NCBI GenBank assembly: GCA_016930235.1
Contig: JAFGHI010000029.1
Location: 1-41,689 of the forward strand
Source of the DNA: Candidatus Omnitrophota bacterium
GTDB taxonomy: Bacteria; Omnitrophota; Omnitrophia; Omnitrophales; Aquincolibacteriaceae
DNA: 41,689 nt
Reading direction: 5' to 3'
Shown here: positions 23,930 through 35,700 of the stretch, piece after piece
Layout: every line of letters begins with the position of its first letter
Numbering within the stretch: position 1 is the first letter of the stretch
Translations under genes and position numbers: made by a program
The notes under the pieces: generated by a model
Told to the model about the DNA's origin: nothing
Seen by the model: the letters and a program-made list of their open reading frames with translations, nothing else
Databases searched by the model: none

Positions 23930-25765
23930 TTATTGCTTTTGAATGCGGCGGTTATTGGCCTTACGTTCGTTTTCGGAAATGCATCGCTTTCTTAAGCGGA
24001 TATTTTTAGGTGTGATTTCAACAAGCTCATCGCCTTCAATAAATTCGAGTGAAAACTCCAAGGTCTTTTCACGGGCCGGCGTGAGCTGGATGGCGGCATC
24101 GGCGCCCGAAGACCGCATATTGGTCAGTTTCTTTTCGCGCGTGGCGTTGACGACAAGATCATGGCCTTTATTATTCACCCCCACAATCATGCCCTCGTAA
24201 AGTTCCTCCTGAGGGTTGACAAATATTTCACCGCGGTCCTGCAATCCCCACAAGGCATAGGCCACAGCCTTTCCGGAACCTTGAGAAATCAAAACACCGC
24301 TTTGCCGTCTGGGGAGTTCCCCTTTGAAGGCCTGATATTCAAAAAAATTCTGGCACATCATTCCGGTCCCGCGCGTCATGACAAGCAAATCGTTACGGAA
24401 ACCAATCAAGGCCCTTGAAGCAATCAAAAATTCAAGGCGTATTGTCCCAACCGCACTGCTCTGCATATGTTTCAGTTCGGCTTTACGGCTGCCCAGCGCT
24501 TGAATCACGGCACCCTCAAAACCAGGGTCCACCTCAATCACGACCTCTTCAACAGGTTCGAAAAGTTCATCCCCGAATTTTTTGAGGATGACTTCGGGCT
24601 TTGAGACTTCAAGTTCATAGCCTTCACGGCGCATGGTCTCGATTAAAATGGCGAGATGCAATTCCCCCCTGCCTGAGACTTTGAACCGTTCACCGTTTTC
24701 GACTTCCTCAACTTTGATCCCGACATTGATCATGGCCTCATGTTCTAACCTTTCACGAATATGGCGGGCCGTGAGGAATTTCCCTCCGTCCTTTCCCGAC
24801 AAAGGGCTTGTGTTGTGAGAAAAAAACATGGAAATCGTCGGCTCATCGATCTTGATCGTCGGCAGCGCTTCGGGTTTTTCGATGCCCGCCAGGGTATCAC
24901 CCACCCGGACCTCTTCAGCGCCGGCCAGCGAAATAATATCGCCCGCTTCGGCTTGATCAACTTCAATCTTTTTGAGACCCTGATAAGTCAGAATTTTGCT
25001 CACCTGACAGCGGACCACACGCCCCTCATGTTTCACGATAGCAATGGGATCTCCCACTCTCACGCGACCATGAAAAATGCGGCCGATCGCTATACGCCCC
25101 ACATAGGAGTCGTAATCCAACATCGTCACCAGCATCTGAAAAGGCAACCCGGGATCAGCAATCGGAGGCAAGACACGATGCAAAATTGTGTCCATCAAAG
25201 GCTTCATATCTTGACCTTTTTCATCAAGATCGAGTGTGGCGTGTCCCTCTTTGGCCGAGGCATAACAAATGGGAAAATCGAGCTGCTCATCCGTCGCATT
25301 GAGCTCGCAGAAGAGATCAAAGGTCATATCCGCAACTTCGTGGGGCCTCGCTCCGGAACGATCAATCTTGTTGACGACTAAAATGGGTTTCAAATGAAGC
25401 TCCAGGGACTTTCTCAACACAAACTTGGTTTGCGGCATGGGGCCGTCAAAGGCATCCACCAAAAGAAGAACGCCGTCAACCATTCTTAAGATACGTTCGA
25501 CCTCACTCCCGAAATCCGCATGTCCCGGAGTGTCGACAATATTCAAACGGACACCTTTGTAAAGGAACGATGCGTTTTTGGAGAAAATCGTGATGCCGCG
25601 CTCTTTTTCAAGGTCGTTGGAATCCATAATCGTCGATTCCCCTTCCTTAAATAGATAGGCCCCGCTCTGTGCAAGTAAAGCATCCACAAGCGTGGTTTTT
25701 CCATGATCCACATGGGCAACAATCGCAACATTTCGAATATCCTTACGGCGTTTTTGATGCGGCAT
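23930..25765 (-). CDS. typA: Translational GTPase TypA/BipA
   Basis: A ribosome-binding GTPase of the EF-G/LepA class, involved in 50S assembly and stress or low-temperature adaptation. From the ATG at 25765 it has 611 residues, normal for the family. GTPase motifs are intact: G1 [10 protein letters not shown] at 17-26, the ERGITIF switch I, G3 [10 protein letters not shown] and G4 NKIDR. The C-terminal part has [18 protein letters not shown] and the TypA-typical [10 protein letters not shown] block. A reading frame extends 26 codons upstream, but those residues lack family character; the chosen ATG is preceded by GAAGGG. It lies downstream of a tRNA pair and its terminator. Confidence 0.94.
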   Translation of the reverse strand: MPHQKRRKDIRNVAIVAHVDHGKTTLVDALLAQSGAYLFKEGESTIMDSNDLEKERGITIFSKNASFLYKGVRLNIVDTPGHADFGSEVERILRMVDGVLLLVDAFDGPMPQTKFVLRKSLELHLKPILVVNKIDRSGARPHEVADMTFDLFCELNATDEQLDFPICYASAKEGHATLDLDEKGQDMKPLMDTILHRVLPPIADPGLPFQMLVTMLDYDSYVGRIAIGRIFHGRVRVGDPIAIVKHEGRVVRCQVSKILTYQGLKKIEVDQAEAGDIISLAGAEEVRVGDTLAGIEKPEALPTIKIDEPTISMFFSHNTSPLSGKDGGKFLTARHIRERLEHEAMINVGIKVEEVENGERFKVSGRGELHLAILIETMRREGYELEVSKPEVILKKFGDELFEPVEEVVIEVDPGFEGAVIQALGSRKAELKHMQSSAVGTIRLEFLIASRALIGFRNDLLVMTRGTGMMCQNFFEYQAFKGELPRRQSGVLISQGSGKAVAYALWGLQDRGEIFVNPQEELYEGMIVGVNNKGHDLVVNATREKKLTNMRSSGADAAIQLTPAREKTLEFSLEFIEGDELVEITPKNIRLRKRCISENERKANNRRIQKQ

Positions 25766-25851
25766 AATGCGCGCCCTTCTTTGGAAGCAATGATGCCGGC
25801 CCGACACCAAGATTGGGTACGGCATTCCTATATATAGAAGCACTATTAAAT

Positions 25852-25885
25852 AGAAAAAGCCCTCTTTCGTCAGAGGGCTTTTTCT
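25852..25885 (-). terminator. Rho-independent terminator after the tRNA pair
   Basis: A perfect 14-base stem (AGAAAAAGCCCTCT at 25852-25865 with 25872-25885) has a six-base loop and built-in T-runs on both strands. It ends the tRNA-Thr/tRNA-Tyr transcript before typA. Confidence 0.85.
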
Positions 25886-25905
25886 AAAAAATCACTGTCC
25901 TCCTT

Positions 25906-25997
25906 CGCTTTTGCGACCGCAAAAGCTTCGGCGAACCACCAGCCTTTTTGATCATGAGAGCTGATGAACCAGCCGAAGCCTCGGCGAAGGCTGGTGG
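25906..25997. repeat. Palindromic repeat cluster in the tRNA-Tyr trailer
   Basis: Several short inverted repeats overlap here. GCTTTTGC and GCAAAAGC flank a GACC loop near 25907-25926. CCACCAGCCTT (25936-25946) is the reverse complement of 25987-25997, which includes the 3' end of tRNA-Tyr. ACCAGCC (25968-25974) can also pair with 25989-25995. TTCGGCGAA-type words recur between them. The trailer RNA could therefore compete with the tRNA acceptor end for pairing. Confidence 0.6.
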
Positions 25998-26077
25998 GGA
26001 GTAGTGGATTCGAACCACTGAAGGCCTAAGCCAACAGATTTACAGTCTGTCCCCGTTGACCGCTTGGGTAACTCCCC
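25992..26077 (-). tRNA. tRNA-Tyr (anticodon GTA), CCA encoded
   Basis: An 86-base cloverleaf. The acceptor stem GGGGAGT pairs perfectly with ACTCCCC, followed by discriminator A and an encoded CCA. The anticodon loop CTGTAAA reads GTA. A long variable arm (class II) and the TTCGAAT T-loop fit bacterial tRNA-Tyr. Confidence 0.97.
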
Positions 26078-26099
26078 CGAATTCCTTAATATCAAGACG

Positions 26100-26172
26100 A
26101 GCTGGCGGAGGGGATCGAACCCCCGACCCGCTGTTTACAAAACAGCTGCTCTACCAGCTGAGCTACGCCAGC
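26100..26172 (-). tRNA. tRNA-Thr (anticodon TGT), CCA not encoded
   Basis: A 73-base cloverleaf with acceptor GCTGGCG/CGCCAGC, D-arm GCTC..GAGC, anticodon stem GCTGT/ACAGC with loop TTTGTAA (anticodon TGT), and T-arm with TTCGATC. The discriminator is T. The following bases are CGT, so CCA must be added enzymatically, unlike the adjacent tRNA-Tyr 22 bases downstream. Confidence 0.96.
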
Positions 26173-26307
26173 ACAAAACTTCTTGGTCCAACAAACTTCT
26201 ATTGCGGTAATAATGCCTAACTGCGCAATACCCTTTGCCCGCAGTCCCTTTGGGACGCCAGCACGAAGGGGCATTCTACAAGAAAGGTCCTGAAAAATAA
26301 AGGCGAA

Positions 26308-26665
26308 ACCGCTACCGCCCACCACGTAGGTGGCCCCGTTAGACTACAGACAGAAGACTTACCATTGATTTTCGTTGATTAAGATATTCATGACTCGAAT
26401 GAAGCAAATAAGCATCCGCTAGACGCTTTTCTTGTGTCTTCTCGAGGAGTTAAGAGACGCTATTTTCAATGGAATGGAAAATGGCGTCTCTCGAACAGTA
26501 AGGACCCCTCAAACGGGCATCTATTTTTCGTGGTCCGAACGGTCCTCAAGAAGACACAAAAAAGGGGCTAGCCCGTCCAACAAGATGGCAGGTTTATCCG
26601 CCACGTTTTTGGGAGGGCAAGCATCCTATGTTAGGAATGTTGGAAAAGGCCACCTACGCGGTGCC
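26308..26665. repeat. Second inverted pair of the hairpin-arm repeat
   Basis: The left arm at 26308-26335 begins ACCGCTACCG and contains CACCACGTAGGTGGCC (26320-26335). The right arm contains GGCCACCTACGCGGTG (26648-26663), preceded by GAAAA. Both match the arms of the 136-bp hairpin at 20546-20681 with a few changes. Here the arms enclose about 310 bases rather than 68, including the nested structure at 26426-26565. Confidence 0.75.
26426..26565. other. Nested stem structure, possible structured RNA or mobile element
   Basis: An outer 23-base stem (26426-26448, CTTTTCTTGTGTCTTCT..., with 26543-26565) has two mismatches. Inside, a near-perfect 15-base hairpin joins 26453-26467 (AGAGACGCTATTTTC) and 26477-26491, with one G-T or A-C type change. 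A further GGACC/GGTCC pairing is possible between about 26500 and 26545. The layout is that of a three-way junction. The strand of any transcript is unknown, and no known RNA family was recognised. Confidence 0.55.
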
Positions 26666-26733
26666 CTTGCGCCCATTGCGCAAGGACGGCGCTTCACAAC
26701 CTGGATGGTTGCGTAAACGACCGGGCGAAGCGG

Positions 26734-29700
26734 TTACGCGCTTGTGGCGATGGATTCTTCGACGAGTTGGGTAAAGACAAGCTGGGCCGTAACGGCATTG
26801 ATGCCGAAGGCCAGACGCCCGCCCTTTTGAGAGAGGGTAATTAATTCATCGTAGCCTTCTAAATTTAAGCGCCGCAGGAGTTCGGCCTTTAACATATCCG
26901 GATCTGTCTTCAGCTTGATATCTTCCGAAAGGTCCGCCATATGAATGAGAGCGCGGCTCGTTAATTTCCCCAACCAGCGCAAAGTATCCGGATCCTGGCG
27001 GAGTTCTTCGATCCGGTCCACAAAAAGCGGCTGAAAAGTATCATGAAGGATTCCCGCATCATCCCCCGTAAGCATGGCCATGGGAACAAAGTCCTGCTCA
27101 TCCCCTCGAAGGACAAGAGGACGATGGACATCCACAGCACGCGTCTGGACCCCAACCCCTTTGAGTTGACCGACGACATGCTGTGGCAGGCGTCCACCAT
27201 CTTGCAGCATCTCACCCACTTGACTCGCATCAAGCCCGGAAACAAAACCTTCAAAAAATGCCGGCATCAGTTCTTCATCGAATTCCTCCGGTATCACGGC
27301 GCCGATGGCAAAGCTCTGATTCACTTGTCCCATCGATGCATCCAAATCATTCAAGACCTTCAAGACCGCATCCCGCTCCGAGAGATTGACCTGCGCTAAG
27401 AGTCTTTGCTCCAATTCCGCAGCATTCTCCCGGTATTGTGTGATGAGCGAATCCACAACATCCGGATTAATCAGAACACCCAAAACTCTCTTCGACAATT
27501 TCCCAAGCAACGGAAAGAGCGCAAGCGCGACGGATTTTAAGCTTACTTGGGACGAAGATGCTGGAGAAAAGTCCTTTTCTGCTTCAAGCTTCAAGCTGCC
27601 GGCTTCAGGCTCTAAACTTATGTCTTGCGGTTTGAAGCCTGTAGCTTGCAGTCTGAGTTCCCCTCGTCCCCCTGCCCCCTGTCCCTTGTCCCCTATCCCT
27701 TCTTCCAACAAAGCATCCATTTGTCTAAATCGCTGCACAATTTGCCTTATCGAGGTCCCTATATCCACCACCAAATTTCCAAATTGCATTCTGAAGGCGA
27801 GCAACTGCGCACCCATAGCCAGCTGAGCTTCCTCGTCAGCATCGCCGGCCGTATTAATTGCCACAAGAATAGCTTCGCTATTTTGTATCCAACTATCCTT
27901 CAATTTAGCAACCTGCTCATGATAATGTTTGATCAAACCCTGAACTTCCTCAAAGAGCGCTTGCCACTGATCGCGAGCCTCTTGGGAAAGATTAACCGAT
28001 TCGCGGCGCTCTTGAATGCTCCTATATGTTTTATCCAAGTCATCTTTTGCAGCAAATATGTCACGAATAATCCCGGCAAGATCATTAAACCACGTTTTCA
28101 ATTCTTCAAAAGCTTGCGCGGTGTTTGAATCACCCGCATTTGGTTCACGAGAGATCCGCAGCTCGGAGCGTGAATCCAACCGATTCACGTCCCGAGCAGT
28201 ACTCGATTCGGATGGAATCGAGTGAAGCTCCGACCGGTCTCCGGTCTTTTTTTGCATTTCCGCTATCTGTGCTAGGACATCGCGACCGTATTTGTGATCC
28301 CCGAAGAGGAGTTTAAAGCCGGTCAAATATTTACCTATTTTGCCTTTTCGAAGATCGGCCGCGATATCATCCAAATGTCGGACCACTAAACCACTGACCT
28401 CCTCGGTCTGATGTTCCTTAAAGTGATCCTGAATCGCAGCGGATTCTTTTTCATCTAAAAACACCACAAAGAGATAATCCAGCTCCCGATTAAGCTCCCA
28501 ATAAGGCGAGCCGACATGGAAAACACCGTCCTCATCATAATAAGCCTGATCCCCATAAGATTGCCTTTCAACCTTCTTAAAGAAAGGCGTTCCCTGAATC
28601 CGGTTTACAACCGGCATTAAACGTTCGCGCATAATCGATATGCCCGATGCGTCAAAAGCCATTTCATCGCCCACTTCATCCACGCCTGTCTCAACCGGTT
28701 CATCGCCCAGTTCTTGATGACCGCCCGGGATATCCGTCCAACCACGGTCACTACGAACCTGCGCAATCACATCTCCTTCCGGCGTCAAGAGAAGCACATA
28801 AATCACACCATGCCATTGGCCCCTTTTATGCAGTTCATGGAAAGCAATAATACGCCCCGTAAATTTTCCGGTATCGGGATCAAATTCAGGCAAATAACTA
28901 TCCCACCCGCCTCCGGGCAATTTAATTTCTTTATTCACACCAATCTGAACAATCTCCCGAACAACTTGTTCGGATGTCACATCAAATTGACCTTGCATTT
29001 GGTTCATCACATCCGAAAGTTCGTGAATAGGATTGGTTTTCAATAATTCAAATAACGCATTGTGAAATGCCGTTTGGTCAGCGATTCGTAATTCCGATCG
29101 CTCCCCTGACCCTTGATCCAGCAACGCCTCCATTTGAGCCAAGGTTTGAGAACTTTGTTCCACCAACGATTTAATTTTCTCCAGCTTGGTCTTTGCCATC
29201 TCAATAATTTGAACACCCTTCGCGGTAAATTCTCTCAGGGTTGCCAACGCTGTTGCCTGACTCCTCAACTCCAATATCTTTCCGATTGTCGGATTATGCT
29301 CCTGCATATAACTTCTTAAAGCACCGATTTCTTCAACGCCTTGTTCGATCTGCTGACGAAACTGCTGTTTAAGCTTTTGCCATTGAGCCTTAACCCGACC
29401 ATCAAAATGCACTTTCGAACGACGAACAACCAACTGGCTCAAACGGTCACGAACGGCAACCGTTTCTTTTTCCCGAAAAATACTCTGAGCAAGAATTCCC
29501 AAAAGCCCTATCACCATCACACCAAATTTTTGCACGATCATTTGTTCCGCCATGCGATCAGGTTGAGGTCTCTTGCCCCCAAAATCATCCGTAATTCTTA
29601 ATTCGCTACGCACAACGGAATCCGTAGTCCGTAGTTCCGAGCGTCCCCCCGTCTCCCGCCCCTCGTCTCCTGCCCCTTGCCCCTTGCCCCTTGACCCTTT

Positions 29701-32700
29701 CATGATCCGATCAAACACCCGGATCAATCCCTCGTCGCCAACCTGACGTAAGCGCTGATGTACAAAATCAACCGCCAATACAGGATTGATCAGGCCTTTT
29801 ACAATCACATTCATGATTCCAAGGTCACCGACAACCTTATCTTCAACCGCTTCAGTTCCCTGTACCGCGATTACAGCAGCGGCATCTACATTCCCTGACG
29901 GGACGATTTCCTGGTTCTCCCTTCCTTCGCCGCTTGCTGTCACGATCGAAATATGCTGACGCCCCGTTGAATCCCGGAATTGGGTATCAAGAACCTGTGT
30001 ATGCGTGAGATAAAGATACTCCAAATTCGTCAACTCCGATAAAGGCGTAAGATCGCTGACTTGCGTAGCAGTGAGAGCGAGAATCCTCAAATGCGTCAAC
30101 CTCGATAAAGGCCCGAGATCCTTTACGTCGGTACCAGTAAGATGAAGAATTTCCAAATTCGTCAGCCCCGATAAAGGCTTAAGATCGCTTACCCGTTTAT
30201 CCCCAAGATAAAGATCCCTCAAATTTTTCAAACCCGATAAAGGTTTGAGATCGCTCACTTGCGTATTAGTGAAAACAAGTAGCCTCAAATTCGTCAACCC
30301 CGATAAAGGACGAAGATCGTTGACTTGCGTATGCTGAAAAGAAAGACCTTCTAAATTCCTCAACCCTGATAAAGAACCAAGATCAGTTACTTGCGTACTC
30401 GAAAGTATAAGCTTCGTCATAGCTGTCAACCCCGATTCCGAGATCTCCTCGAGCTCCTTATTGCTAATCGCTGTACCTCCCAAATGAAGTGTGAAGGTAT
30501 GGTCATCTTGATCAATGTTTACCAAGAGGACGTCTTCTTCTTTGTCGCCAAGGAATCCGGCGGCTTTCCACTTTGCGATCAATTCTTTCGCACGTGCAAT
30601 CTGCTCATCAAACGAAAGCCCTTCCTGCTGTTTTTCTTCCGCTCCTTTTGCAGGGACGATTTCCTGTTCCAGCTTTTTTTCACCGCTCGCTGTTGTAATG
30701 GAAATATGCTGCCGCCCGGTCGAATCCCGGAATTGGCTGTCAGAAACCCGTGTATCGAGGAGCCTAAGTAATCCCAACTTTGTCAACCCGGATAAAGGAC
30801 TAAGATCACTCACTTGAGTATATGCGAGATAAAGTTCCGTCAAATTCGTCAATCCCGCCAAAGGACTAAGATCACTTACGTGGGTATCATTAAGATTAAG
30901 AAATTCCAAATTCGTCAACTCCGACAAAGGACTAAGATTGCTTACTTGAGTAGTATTGAGATAAAGTTTTTTCAAATTCGTCAACTCCGATAAAGGGCTG
31001 ACATCACGCACCTTCGTGAACTGAAGGCCAAGGTCCACCATATTTTTCAAAACAGAAAGAGCCCGAAGCTCCTCATCTCCGATGTCCGTAAATGCCAAAT
31101 TAAGCTCAAAGGTATGGTCACGATAATCCACTTTTTCCAAAATGTCCGCTTCGTCTTTGGCGCGAAGCAATCCGGCGGCTTTCCACTTTGCGATCAATTC
31201 TTCAGCCCGCGTAATCTGCTCCTCAAACGAAAGCCCTTCCTGCGGTTTTTCTTCCGTCCCTCCCGGCGGGATGATTTCCAGATCCGTCCATACCTCATCA
31301 TCGCCTTTACCCCATTTGACAGTCAGTTTGCGGGTCTCAGATCCCCGGAATTGCCCCCCGAATTCGTCAGGCGCAATGCGCAACAAATCCTTGGCCTCGA
31401 TATGGATAAGGTTCGGTAATCGCCACAAAGGTTGAACGCTCCGGACTTCTGTCTTGTCAATCATGAGCACCTGCAACGAACTCAACTCTGCTAAAGGACT
31501 CAAATCCACAACCTTCGTAGAGCGAATATCAAGATCTTCCAGCTGATGAAAATCCGCTAAAGGATTTAAATCGCTCACTTGTGTTAGACCTAAATCAATC
31601 CAAGTCAAGCAAGTCAGTTTCCTTGCGAGACGTCCCAACTCCCGAAGCTGCTCATCGCCGACTTTGCCTTCACCCGCTAAATTTAAGCCGATGCGATTCT
31701 TTGCGGGTAAAATACTGACTTGGAACTCGCTCATACCCCTGGTGGTCATTAAAATTCCTTCGGCCTGCCACTTTCGAAGCAGTTCCAGTAACAAATCACG
31801 CTGCTGTTCCAGCGAAAGCGCTTCGGATTGCTCTGTCTCCTCCTGATCTTTCCACCTCATATTCCGCTTATTTCTTTCATTATCGGTTACCCATAAACCT
31901 GTACCAGGCTCCGTCCCCGGGAGAAGTTCGTCGAAATATTCTGTGACATCAATATCTGTTCCTTCCAAAACCAGACGGTTCAAAAGCCTCAGCTTTCTCA
32001 AAGAACCGAGCTTCCCCGGATTTTTAACATGAGCCAGCACGATAGCCTGAAGGCTCTCAAAACCCGTAAGGGGTTCCACATCCCGGACCTGCGTCCCCGT
32101 AAGATCGATTATATCTAGATTGGGTAAATTCCTTAAATTCTCCAAAGAGGTAATAGGATTCAAGCCCACCCAAAGCTCGCTCATCCGGGTCAATCCTGAC
32201 AACCGGGCTAATCGCTCATTGGTGATTCCCTGCCGGGACAAATTAAGGACAAACATCTTTTGAGCGTCCTGACGACGATCGATGTGCCTTTCGTCAACCG
32301 GGATGCCCCATTCGACAAGAAGCGCTGTCACACGCGCAAGCTGCTCTTCATATTCACGCCGGACAGTGTCCGGTTTAACGTCCGAAACAATTTCGGCGTT
32401 GTGAACGGTTGAGCCGCTTACTGTTTTTACTGTCAATTTTGTTTCATGATCAGCTTCCTGCCATTGAGAATCAGGCACAGGCGCTCCGACAAATCTCAGA
32501 AACTCAAGACTTATCACTAAAGCTAAAGGCCGGATATCGTCAACCTGTGTACCGGAAATATCCAAGCGTTTAAGGCGCGGGCAACGCGCCAATTCATCAA
32601 TATTTTCAACGCCTGAATTTTGGAGATCAACATTCACCAAATACTCAAAACGGGAGAGAGACTGTACCGCTCTTACAAGAGTTGAGGACAAATCCAGGAT

Positions 32701-35700
32701 TTCTAAACCTTTGAAGCCTTCCAATGCCGTCGTATCCGAAAAAGGAGTTTTCGACAAATCAATAATATGAATTTTTGACGCTCCCCTCATCCGAGCCAGC
32801 TGACGAACCTGCTCATTTGTAACATTGGATCCACTAAGAAAAATACCGCTAACGTCTTTATTACCCGGATGATTATCAACGACACTTTGAGAAGTTTTCC
32901 CGGCCTCCAAAACCAATTCGCCTGCCTGAATCCACCCGTCAATAACTTTTCTATATTCTTCGATACATTCTTCCCCCGTTAAATCCTCCTGTGGCTCTTC
33001 TTCTTGGGCGGGTTTGATGGATTTGTTCTCACGCACAAAACCGGAAGTCAAGACAACCGTAAGATTCTGCTCGTCAGTCGCCTCCTGAAAATCACTCATC
33101 GTAATATTGGACTTTTCAATCGAAACCTTCTTCAAAGTCTTTAGATGGGCTAAGTCTGAAAAATTCTTGACTTGGGAATCCTCAATATTTAACTCTACCA
33201 AACTTTGACTTCGAGCAAGCGGCGCCAGGTCACGGACCTGACCCCATCCCATACCTAAATCCAGAGTCTCAAGATTCGGAAGATCCCCTAAGGGCGTGAG
33301 ATCATCGACGGAGGATCTGTTGAGATGAAGTATCCGAAGCCCTGTTAATCCCGAAATCTCAGGGATACGATGAAGCCCTGAAACATTCGTGAGACCCAAT
33401 GAAACAATTCTTGTCAGTCCTGCTAATTGGGCCAATTCCCCGTTCCCGATATTCTGATTATAAAAATCAAGGTGTAGTGTCTCTTCATCATCTTTAAACC
33501 TTAAGACCTCTCTAATATCGCTATAAATACTGAGACGCCCCTTTTGTTTCCAGTCTTCCAAGAGCTCCATCACACGCGCTTTTTGATCCGCATAGGACAT
33601 TTCCCCTGACGGCTTTCCCTTCTCCACCTCATAAGACATGATCAAGCGATCATTCCCGTAACTCCCATTGGGATAAATGCACAAATCAATTCCCATTCCC
33701 ATACCAGTTATCGCAAAAATATCCGACGGCACTTGGGTCGCATGGAGGTTTAGGAATTCTAACGTATTCAATTGATCGCGGACCGGATTCAAATCGCGGA
33801 CCGCGGTATTGGCCAGCGATAGCTTTTTCAAACCGCTCATCCCGGCAATCGGGCTAATATCCGTTACCCGAGTATTTGCAAGATCCAATTTGATTAAATA
33901 TTGAGGCTGTAAATTACCGAGTTCCTTAAGTTCCTCATCGCCGATTCCAGTGCCGCTTAAATTAACGTTATAATGGATGCCATCTTTATCCAAACTGACG
34001 TAATTTGCGGCATCGCCGCCAAGAACCTGACTGACCAAATTCATGACATTCGCTTGCTCTATAAGCGCTTTGACTTCATCCGGCTTCTCCTCGATTGCGA
34101 CAATTCGTACTTGATTAATTGGGCGGCCGTCGGCTCTTACGACCGTAGCAATACGGCGCCCAGAAGAACGAAGCTCCGAACGCAGCGGGCTTTCATCAGC
34201 TTCAAATTGCCAGTCCGGGACCTTTGTGCCCCCGACATTCAACCATTCCAAGGTACTATTGAGCGGGATAAGCGCATTCAGGTTGGTGACTTGAGTATGT
34301 CCCAGGTTTAATTCCTGGAGCTTCAGCCCGGCTAAGGCATCGACATTCGAAATGGGGTTAACGGACAAATCAAGACGCTTTAGGCTTTTCATTGACGCAA
34401 GAGGCGCCACATCGGTAATCCCGTTGGAGCCAAGATTTAACTCCGTTACATAGTTTAAACCGAGACCCGCAAGCTGCTTGAGCATGTCATCACTGACCAC
34501 TCGATTGAATAAGTTCATCCTATAATGGACACCATCTGCTTCATCCTTGATTACTTTCTCCGGAGTCCCGTACATGGCCCCTTGTTCAACCCAATCGTCG
34601 AGCATGTTCCTAAGCGCCAATTTTTCCCGGGCAACTTTCCTTTGATCGACTTCCTTCTCTTTCTCCGCTTCCCCTTCCCCCGCCGGCACGATTTCCTGGT
34701 CGAGAATCGCATCCACATGTCCTGTCGCCACGATCGCAATCTTCTGATGCCCGGTAGATTGCCGGAATTGGGTCTCAGGCACTTGAGTATGCTCGATCCA
34801 AAGCATACGCAGTGCTGTCAACCCAGATAAAGGACTCAGATCACTTACCTGCGTGTGATTAAGCTGGAGACTCCACAAACTCGGCACCTCTGATAAAGGC
34901 CGAAGGTTCACAATCGGCGTATGAGAGAGCTCAAGAATAGCCAACTCTGTCAACCCGGACAAAGACTCAAGATTGCTCACTTGCGTATAAGCGAGGTCAA
35001 GAGAGCGCAAATTCGTTAACCTCGATAAAGGACTTAAATCAATGACTCCTGTACTGTTAAGATTAAGTCTACCGATATTCCTCAAAACGGAAAGCTCCTT
35101 GAGCTCTTGATCGCCAATCTTTGAATTTGCCAAATTAAGTTCAAAGGTTTGCTTGTCGTAATCCACGTATCGCAAAATAAACCCTTCCCCCGCCGTGAGT
35201 AACCCGCCCCGCCGCCACTTCGCGATCAACTCTTTCGCGCGCTCGATCTGTTCATCAAAGGAAAGCTCGGCCGGTTTTTCCGCCTCTGCCTCTTCGGACG
35301 GGATGATTTCTTTGTTGGGAAAAACTTTCCCATCAGACGCCGTAATCATAATCCCCCAACCGCTTCTAACATTCCTGAATTGTCCATCGCCGACGGCGGT
35401 CCCAAATAAATTAAGTTTTCGCAAGCTATGATTTAAGGATGCCAGCGACGAAATATCCGTTACGGGTGTCCGCGTAAGAACTAACTCCACGAGAGAACCC
35501 ATATCGGCTAAGGGGCGCAAATCGCTGACTTGAGTATCCTGCAGCTTCAGCTTCGCCAAGTGCTTGAGTTGGGACAAAGGTCTTAAGTCAGATACGGCTG
35601 TCCCCCACGCTTCCAACCGCACCAACCACTTAAGCGCTGATACGGGCCCTAAACGTGTAATCCGTGTCTCGCTGATGTTCAGAACAGCGATCCGGGAAAA

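Larger units (their letters stand above)
26173..26733. other. Intergenic region between the giant gene and tRNA-Thr
   Basis: No supported protein gene is seen in this 561-base stretch. It holds a second inverted pair of the hairpin-arm sequence (26308-26335 and 26648-26663), a nested stem structure (26426-26565) and a small perfect hairpin CCTTGCGC/GCGCAAGG near 26665-26686. That small hairpin lies 50 bases past the giant gene's stop but lacks a U-tract, so it is not a classic terminator. A plus-strand frame at 26432-26716 crosses all of these structures and has no family character. Confidence 0.6.

Noticed and set aside
26665-26686. CCTTGCGC/GCGCAAGG hairpin as terminator of the giant gene
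   Set aside because: It is followed by no U-tract on the minus strand, so intrinsic termination is unlikely.
26432-26716. Plus-strand open frame of 94 codons between the giant gene and the tRNAs
   Set aside because: It runs through nested inverted repeats and a hairpin-arm repeat, has no family pattern and no clear ribosome site; the DNA structure explains it better.
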